Source of the DNA: an uncultured Oscillibacter sp.
Lineage (GTDB): Bacteria; Bacillota; Clostridia; Oscillospirales; Oscillospiraceae
DNA length: 64,000 nt
Reading direction: 5' to 3'
Assembly: GCA_910587705.1 (NCBI GenBank)
Contig: CAJUMX010000003.1
Coordinates: forward strand, 62,001-126,000
Shown here: positions 59,595 through 64,000 of the stretch, in pieces
How positions within the stretch are numbered: the first letter of the stretch is position 1
How the letters are laid out: every line of letters begins with the position of its first letter
Notes under the pieces: generated by a model
What the model was told of the DNA's origin: nothing
Database searches by the model: none
What the model saw: only the letters and a program-made list of their open reading frames with translations
Position numbers and translations under genes: made by a program

Positions 59595-60671
59595 TTAGCC
59601 CTTGCACACCGGGACGATCCAGCCCTTGGTGTCGGGAAGCTTCCCCCACTGCATGCCGGTCATGGTGTCATAGAGCTTTTGGGTGACGGGGCCGATTTTC
59701 CCATCGTTGATGAAAACCTTGTCCCCCTTCCAGTCCAGCTCCTTCACCGGGGAGACCACGGCGGCGGTGCCGGTGCCAAAGACCTCCTCCAGCTTGCCCT
59801 CGTGGCCGGCCTTCATCACGTCGGCAATGGCCAGGGGGCCTTCCACCACCTCATAGCCCCAGTCTCGCAGCAGCTCGATGCAGCTGCGCCGGGTGACGCC
59901 GGGGAGCACCGTGCCCGTGCAGGCGGCGGTGTAGACCTTCCCGTCGATTTTGAACATAATGTTCATGCTGCCCACTTCTTCGACGTATTTCTTCTCCACG
60001 CCGTCCAGCCACAGCACCTGGGCAAAGCCCTTCTGCTCCGCCAGCTCCCCGGCCTTGATGGACGCGGCGTAGTTGCCGCCGCATTTGGTGAAGCCCGTCA
60101 GACCCGGGGCGGCCCGGATATACTCGTCCTCCACGTAGATGCGCACGGGGTTGATGCCCTCGGCGTAGTAGGCGCCGGAGGGGGCGCAGATGACGCAGAA
60201 GGTATAGTGCTTGCTGGCGTGGACGCCAAGTCCCACGTCGGTCGCGAAGACGAAGGGGCGGATGTAGAGGGAGGCGCCGTCGCTGTGGGGCACCCAGTCC
60301 TTCTCAACTTCCACCAGGGCCTTCACGGCCTGTACGAAGTCGTCCACAGGAATCTGGGGAATGCACATGCGGTCCGAGGAATCCTGCATCCGCTGGGCGT
60401 TGCACTCCGGGCGGAAGAGCTGGATGGTGTTATCCGCGGAGCGATAGGCCTTCATGCCCTCGAAGAGCTCCTGGGCGTAGTGAAAGACCACAGTGGCGGG
60501 GTCCATGGGGAAGGGGGCATAGGGGACGATGCGGGGGTCGTGCCAGCCCTGTTCGACGCTGTAGTCCATGAGGAACATGTGGTCCGAGAAGATTTTGCCG
60601 AAGCCCAGCTTGCTTTCGTCGGCGGGCTTGGCCTTGGGGGCGGTGTTTTTCGTGATTTTGATATCCAGCAT
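59595..60671 (-). CDS. ilvE: Branched-chain amino acid aminotransferase
   Basis: 358 residues, the long BCAT-II class. VVFHYAQELFEGMKAYR, YIRPFVFATD and the PLP lysine in GLTGFTKCGGNYAAS are intact, and VFGTGTAAVVSPV is the typical C-terminal loop. It interconverts Val, Leu and Ile with 2-oxo acids, the substrates of the nearby oxidoreductase. ATG 60671 follows AGGAG at 10 bases; the in-frame GTG upstream is too close. Confidence 0.95.
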   Translation of the reverse strand: MLDIKITKNTAPKAKPADESKLGFGKIFSDHMFLMDYSVEQGWHDPRIVPYAPFPMDPATVVFHYAQELFEGMKAYRSADNTIQLFRPECNAQRMQDSSDRMCIPQIPVDDFVQAVKALVEVEKDWVPHSDGASLYIRPFVFATDVGLGVHASKHYTFCVICAPSGAYYAEGINPVRIYVEDEYIRAAPGLTGFTKCGGNYAASIKAGELAEQKGFAQVLWLDGVEKKYVEEVGSMNIMFKIDGKVYTAACTGTVLPGVTRRSCIELLRDWGYEVVEGPLAIADVMKAGHEGKLEEVFGTGTAAVVSPVKELDWKGDKVFINDGKIGPVTQKLYDTMTGMQWGKLPDTKGWIVPVCKG

Positions 60672-60757
60672 TGCGAACACTCTCCTGTTTTGTGTATTGG
60701 GAGTTGAACTCCCCTGCCGGGCGGGCGCGGGCCGGGCCCGGTTTTGCGCTTTAAATG

Positions 60758-60786
60758 ATTATATGCTTGCCGGGGGGCAAAGTCAA
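60758..60786 (-). promoter_or_regulatory. Promoter of ilvE
   Basis: On the minus strand TTGACT (60786-60781) and a perfect TATAAT (60763-60758) are 17 bases apart. The leader is about 80 bases with a GGGAGTT/AACTCCC stem; no T-box signature is visible. Confidence 0.8.
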
Positions 60787-60820
60787 TGGTTTTTCTTGCT
60801 CCCTGCCGGGGGGAGGCTTT

Positions 60821-61160
60821 TGCTCGCCCTTTGGGCGGGGGGGATTGGCAACCAGCGATGGCTGGTGCATTGCACCCCCCATTTTCTCTTTTTCTTGCCA
60901 GAAGAAAAAGAGAAAACGGGCCGTGCACGGTCCAAAAGAGAAAAAGAAGTATCGCCCTGCGGGGGACGGGGAACGAGGGGACGCGCAGGAGGTGCTTCCT
61001 ACGGGTACGCATGTCTCCTGCCCACGGCGTAGCCTTAGCGGGGGTTTTGGCGGTTATCGAATGGACTTCCTCCTCTTTTCGCTGCCGCTAACCTGGCGGT
61101 AGGGGGTGGATGTCCGCCTTTTTCCGGGACTGCCCTTCTATCGGTAGACCACCCTATAGG
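60821..61160. repeat. Multi-hairpin element, copy E (single arm)
   Basis: The arm starts CTCGCCCTTTGGGCGGGG, then ACCAGCGATGGCTGGT, a perfect 15-bp hairpin TTTTCTCTTTTTCTT with its complement, CCGTGCACGG, a core with GGGTACGCATGTCTCC and the tail ATCGAATGGAC with CTCTTTTCGCTGCCGC. There is no facing second arm, unlike copies A and D. The right limit is approximate. Confidence 0.75.
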
Positions 61161-61279
61161 AGCCCCCGCCGGAGCCCAGCGAAGCGGGTCCGGTGGGGAG
61201 AGGAGGAAGGAATGGAGCAGAGCGGAGTCCTCGCCGTCAGGCGGGGACGCAGCGGGCGGAATTTCTTCCGACGATGTGG

Positions 61280-61357
61280 GGCCTGACCCTTGGATAGCCG
61301 TTAGCGGCTTTGCCGCTTACGGATATCGCATCCCCCTTGCGGGGGCCTGGTCAGGCC
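61280..61357 (+). other. Structured module, possible three-way junction
   Basis: GGCCTGACC (61280-61288) pairs perfectly with GGTCAGGCC (61349-61357). Inside are a stem at 61294-61326 (13 of 15 pairs, loop TTT) and CCCCC-TTGC-GGGGG at 61332-61345. A related module lies at 57194-57259. It may be a structured RNA or a DNA secondary-structure element. The rest of 61160-61442 shows no gene. Confidence 0.5.
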
Positions 61358-61442
61358 ATTCCTCCAGGAATTGCCTTTCTATCAATAGAAGCGCTCGCTG
61401 TGGAGGCCGTTCCTCCCGGGTCTGCCTCCGGCAGGGAGGCCC

Positions 61443-61471
61443 TTGCCAAGCCCTTCCGCCCATGGTATCAT
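61443..61471 (+). promoter_or_regulatory. Promoter of the lipoprotein gene
   Basis: TTGCCA at 61443-61448 and TATCAT at 61466-61471 are 17 bases apart, 38 bases before the start. Confidence 0.65.
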
Positions 61472-61508
61472 ACGGTCAAAACCGCTGCGCTGCAAAGGAG
61501 GAAAGGAT

Positions 61509-62201
61509 ATGCGCATATGTTGGAAGCCCCTGGCCCCGGTTCTGGCCCTGCTCCTCCTGCTCTCCGGCTGTGGGGAGCCGCCCTCTGCCCCGGAGGAGGA
61601 GGCACGGGCCGCCTATGAGGCTCTCCTGACGGGGGACGCCTCCCTGCTGGGAGAGGAGGCCCCCTTTGTGGAGCCCTATTTCTCCGCGTTTGCGGAGCTG
61701 GAATACCTGCTGATGGACCTGGACGGAGACGGCATAGACGAGCTGCTGGTGCAGTGGGTGGAGTTTCCCGGCGCTTACAACGGCGTTTTCCACTACGAGG
61801 ACGGCGCGCTGTCCGTCTGGCAGAACGACGGGGTGGAGCTGTCCTGCCGGGACTATCCCCTCCAGGACGGCACCATGGTCCGCCAGTACGACCACGGCGG
61901 AAGCAGCTTCCGGCTGTTCCGCTACCTCCCCGGCGGGGAAACAGAGGACATGGCCCTGCTGTACGCCCGGACCGCGCCGGACAACGACGGCGACCTCCGG
62001 CCCTGCCCCTGCTACGAGGTGGACGGCAGAGAGGTGGAGGAAGCAGCCTTCCGGGCCGCCCTAGAGGAGCTGGTGACGGACCGGCTGGTTCCCCGGGAGG
62101 ACTGGACGCCCCGGGAGCTTCCGGAGGAGGACGGACAGCCTCCGGGGCAGGCGGCGGAAAGGGGGAGCGGGCTCCGGCCCCCTCCCCCTTCCTGTTTGTG
62201 A
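61509..62201 (+). CDS. Lipoprotein with DxDGD motif
   Basis: 230 residues. A lipoprotein signal peptide ends in the lipobox LSGC (residue about 21). LMDLDGDGIDELLVQW is a calcium-loop-like motif seen in VCBS-type and similar surface proteins. The rest is acidic with no named domain. ATG 61509 follows AAAGGAGG; the longer frame crosses the promoter. The stop lies 7 bases from a convergent gene. Confidence 0.75.
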   Translation: MRICWKPLAPVLALLLLLSGCGEPPSAPEEEARAAYEALLTGDASLLGEEAPFVEPYFSAFAELEYLLMDLDGDGIDELLVQWVEFPGAYNGVFHYEDGALSVWQNDGVELSCRDYPLQDGTMVRQYDHGGSSFRLFRYLPGGETEDMALLYARTAPDNDGDLRPCPCYEVDGREVEEAAFRAALEELVTDRLVPREDWTPRELPEEDGQPPGQAAERGSGLRPPPPSCL

Positions 62202-62208
62202 TGCTTGT

Positions 62209-62751
62209 TCAGGCAGGCTTTCCGCACGCCATGCCCCGTTTCAGGGCCTCCAGATTCAGCGGAACCAGCTTGGCCTTCTTCCCGGTGAACATCTCCGCGA
62301 TCATGGTCTCAATGGTCGCCTGCTTCAGTGCCCCCGTGGCGGCCACGTAGGCCCCCAGCATCACCATGTTGGCGACCTTCGGGTTTCCCAGCTCCGCCGC
62401 GATTTCGTCGCAGGGGACGTAGACCGCCGTCACATCCTCCCGGCTCACCTTGTCGGGGATGATGCTGCTGTTGACAAACACCGTGCCCCCGGGGGCCACC
62501 CGGCTTTCAAACTTCGCCAGGGCCGCCCGGTTCATGGCCACCACCTCGCTGGGCCGTTCCACCAGGGGCGCGCCGATCCGCTCGTCGCTGATGATCACCG
62601 TGCAGTTGGCGGTGCCGCCCCGCATCTCGGGGCCGTAGGAGGGGACCCAGGACGCTTCCAGGTCCTCCGCCACGGCGGCCTCCACCAGGTTCTTCCCGAT
62701 GGACATGACGCCCTGACCGCCGAAGCCGGACAGAATCACTTCCTTTTTCAT
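62209..62751 (-). CDS. 2-oxoacid:acceptor oxidoreductase, gamma subunit
   Basis: 180 residues, the catalytic gamma-type fold: ILSGFGGQGVMSIGKNL, PSYGPEMRGGTANCTVIIS and GAYVAATGAL are the family hallmarks. With the alpha and beta subunits it oxidatively decarboxylates a 2-oxo acid to an acyl-CoA, reducing ferredoxin. The set resembles the 2-oxoisovalerate (Vor) or 2-oxoglutarate (Kor) type; ilvE nearby favours branched-chain acids, but this is inference. Separated from beta by 1 base. Confidence 0.92.
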   Translation of the reverse strand: MKKEVILSGFGGQGVMSIGKNLVEAAVAEDLEASWVPSYGPEMRGGTANCTVIISDERIGAPLVERPSEVVAMNRAALAKFESRVAPGGTVFVNSSIIPDKVSREDVTAVYVPCDEIAAELGNPKVANMVMLGAYVAATGALKQATIETMIAEMFTGKKAKLVPLNLEALKRGMACGKPA

Positions 62752-62752
62752 A

Positions 62753-63496
62753 TCACGTCGCCTCCGTATCCTTGATAACGCCCAGGGGATAGTAAGCGGC
62801 CATATGCTCCGTCAGCCATTGGTTGGCCTCGTCGATCTCCATGCCCCAGTTGGTGGGACAGGCCGCCAGCACCTCCACGAAGGTGAAGCCGTCCCCGGCC
62901 ATCTGGCGCTGGAAGGCCTTTTTCAGGGCCTTTTTCGTCTTGTTCAGGTGGGGGATGTCCGTGACGCAGACCCGCTCGGCGTAGACGCAGCCGTCCAGGG
63001 TGGAGAGCATCTCGGCCACCCGGATGGGCATGCCCGCCTGTTCCTTGGTGCGGCCCAGGGGGGCGGTGGTGGCCTTCTGGCCGATGAGGGTGGTGGGGGC
63101 CATTTGCCCGCCCGTCATGCCGTAGATGGCGTTGTTGATAAAGATGGTGGTGAATTTCTCCCCCCGCATGGCGGCGTGGACAATCTCCGCCGCGCCGATG
63201 GAGGCCAGGTCCCCGTCCCCCTGGTAGGTGAAAACGGGCTGGGTGGGATGGGTGCGCTTCACGGCGGTGGCCACCGCCGGGGCCCGGCCATGGGCCGCCT
63301 CGATGGTGTCGAAGGAGAAGTAGTTTCCCGCAAAGACGGCGCAGCCCACGGGGCAAATGCCGATGGCCGTCCCCAGGGCGTCCATCTCCTCCAGAATTTC
63401 GCCGATGAGCTTATGTACGATGCCGTGGGCGCAGCCGGGGCAGTAATGGAGCTCCGTGTCCTGGAGGCCCTTGGTCTTTTGATAAATCGTCGTCAT
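62753..63496 (-). CDS. 2-oxoacid:acceptor oxidoreductase, beta (ThDP) subunit
   Basis: 247 residues. YCPGCAHGI near the N-terminus, ThDP motif TYQGDGDLASIG, and NNAIYGMTGGQMAPTT thereafter are as in Kor/Vor beta subunits. ThDP binding through GDGD. It lies between the gamma and alpha genes, with 1-base gaps on both sides, so the three are translated together. Confidence 0.94.
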   Translation of the reverse strand: MTTIYQKTKGLQDTELHYCPGCAHGIVHKLIGEILEEMDALGTAIGICPVGCAVFAGNYFSFDTIEAAHGRAPAVATAVKRTHPTQPVFTYQGDGDLASIGAAEIVHAAMRGEKFTTIFINNAIYGMTGGQMAPTTLIGQKATTAPLGRTKEQAGMPIRVAEMLSTLDGCVYAERVCVTDIPHLNKTKKALKKAFQRQMAGDGFTFVEVLAACPTNWGMEIDEANQWLTEHMAAYYPLGVIKDTEAT

Positions 63497-63497
63497 G

Positions 63498-64000
63498 TCA
63501 CTTGACCTCCTTCCAGGCTTCCTGGGCCGCCCGCTCCACCTCGGACACGCCGGGGATTTTGCCGCCGCAGCGGCCGTAGAACTTCACGGGCTTTCGCTCC
63601 GCAACCGCCAGGTTCACGTCGTCCAACATCTGCCCCAGGCTCATTTCCACCGTCAGGAAAACCTTCACCCGGTCCAGGGCAGCGATCTCCCGCAGTCGCG
63701 CGTAAGGATAGGGCCACAGGGTAATGGGGCGGAATACGCCGGCCTTGATCCCCTGCTTGCGCAGATTCTCCGCCGCCGTCTGGGCCACCCGGGAGGGGGT
63801 GCCGTAGGCAACCAGGACCATCTCCGCGTCCTCCAGCAGGATTTCCTCCCAGCGGCACTCGTTCTTCTCCATCTCCAGGACCTTCTTGTGAAGCTCCAGG
63901 TTGTGGGCCTCGCAGGAGGGAGCGTCGATGAGCAAAGAGGTGATGAAGTTATTATGGTCCCGGTCACCCCGGCCGCAGGCGGCCCAGGTCTTTTCCGGGA
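63498..64000 (-). CDS. 2-oxoacid:acceptor oxidoreductase, alpha subunit (C-terminal part)
   Basis: The frame is open to the window edge (about 167 residues visible). GRGDRDHNNFITSL, VAYGTPSRVAQTAAENLR and FRPITLWPYPYARLRE match the alpha C-terminal domain of VorB/KorA-type enzymes. An in-frame ATG at 63935 is internal. The N-terminal part and any delta ferredoxin subunit lie beyond the edge. Confidence 0.92.
   Translation of the reverse strand, partial: PEKTWAACGRGDRDHNNFITSLLIDAPSCEAHNLELHKKVLEMEKNECRWEEILLEDAEMVLVAYGTPSRVAQTAAENLRKQGIKAGVFRPITLWPYPYARLREIAALDRVKVFLTVEMSLGQMLDDVNLAVAERKPVKFYGRCGGKIPGVSEVERAAQEAWKEVK

Noticed and set aside
57755..59686. 643-codon plus-strand frame opposite the lyase and HAD genes
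   Set aside because: It is the antisense shadow of two well-supported minus-strand genes, and its composition (rich in G, A, R, H) is that of a reversed coding strand.
60672..60757. Possible T-box leader for ilvE
   Set aside because: The leader is only about 80 bases, with no specifier loop or the conserved T-box 14-mer, and no terminator before the gene.

Overview
The window is bacterial chromosomal DNA with high G+C, dense gene packing and clear AAGGAGG ribosome binding sites. Several families point to an anaerobic Clostridia of the Oscillospiraceae type, as found in the gut: a SCIFF peptide with its radical SAM maturase, a ferredoxin-dependent 2-oxoacid oxidoreductase, PyrDB/PyrK, YtrA-type GntR with an ABC pair, SLH-domain surface proteins and a BspA-like protein. 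There is no rRNA, CRISPR array, recognisable prophage or complete transposase gene. The assignment is by family content only.

Layout. 1-3237: tail of a cysteine desulfurase, a MITE-like repeat, a MATE exporter, RlmA and an isochorismatase-like hydrolase. 3633-9136: myo-inositol catabolism (iolE, iolB, iolD, an iolG-like dehydrogenase) with a 600-bp inverted-repeat element lodged between iolE and iolB. 9273-12428: REC-GGDEF regulator, cytidylate-kinase-like protein, tRNA-Val, FabG-like reductase and a small protein. 12536-15847: GntR/ABC ATPase/permease operon with an operator over its promoter. 16161-18780: rpsO and pnp. 18933-23222: a 941-aa surface protein and mnmE. 23232-23527: a compact locus that looks like an Fst-type (type I) toxin-antitoxin system. 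23682-26086: DUF1836 protein, DegV, PrmA. 26131-29696: an Hsp70/J-protein pair resembling HscC with DjlB/DjlC. 29852-38214: an SLH protein, then a flavodoxin-like protein, an LDH-like protein and a 1596-aa multidomain fusion. 38341-45805: pyrimidine operon (pyrC-K-D-F-DUF6194-E-B-I, metallopeptidase, PurO). 45918-51154: small membrane protein, then XRE regulator, MBOAT acyltransferase, SGNH-like partner and two unknowns. 51185-52990: lepA. 53673-56880: ferredoxin, Orn/Lys/Arg decarboxylase-family protein, SCIFF maturase and SCIFF. 57298-60671: HAD phosphatase, methionine gamma-lyase-family protein, ilvE. 61509-64000: lipoprotein and a three-subunit 2-oxoacid:ferredoxin oxidoreductase running off the end.

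Three things stand out. First, the 300-bp locus at 23.2-23.5 kb has two convergent promoters, a shared terminator, a 32-residue hydrophobic peptide and two direct repeats. The repeats make the antisense RNA complementary to the start of the toxin message, which is the architecture of the enterococcal par/fst addiction module. Second, several intergenic regions carry a modular family of multi-hairpin repeats, some as near-perfect inverted pairs, with interchangeable cores. Third, the 1596-aa protein joins HD, helical-repeat, nucleotidyltransferase, acetyltransferase-like and phosphoribosyltransferase-like parts in one chain.

Together the genes cover housekeeping (RNA turnover, tRNA and ribosome modification, pyrimidine synthesis), inositol and branched-chain 2-oxoacid metabolism, and cell-surface biology. 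All functions are inferred from sequence motifs read by eye; no database search was run.
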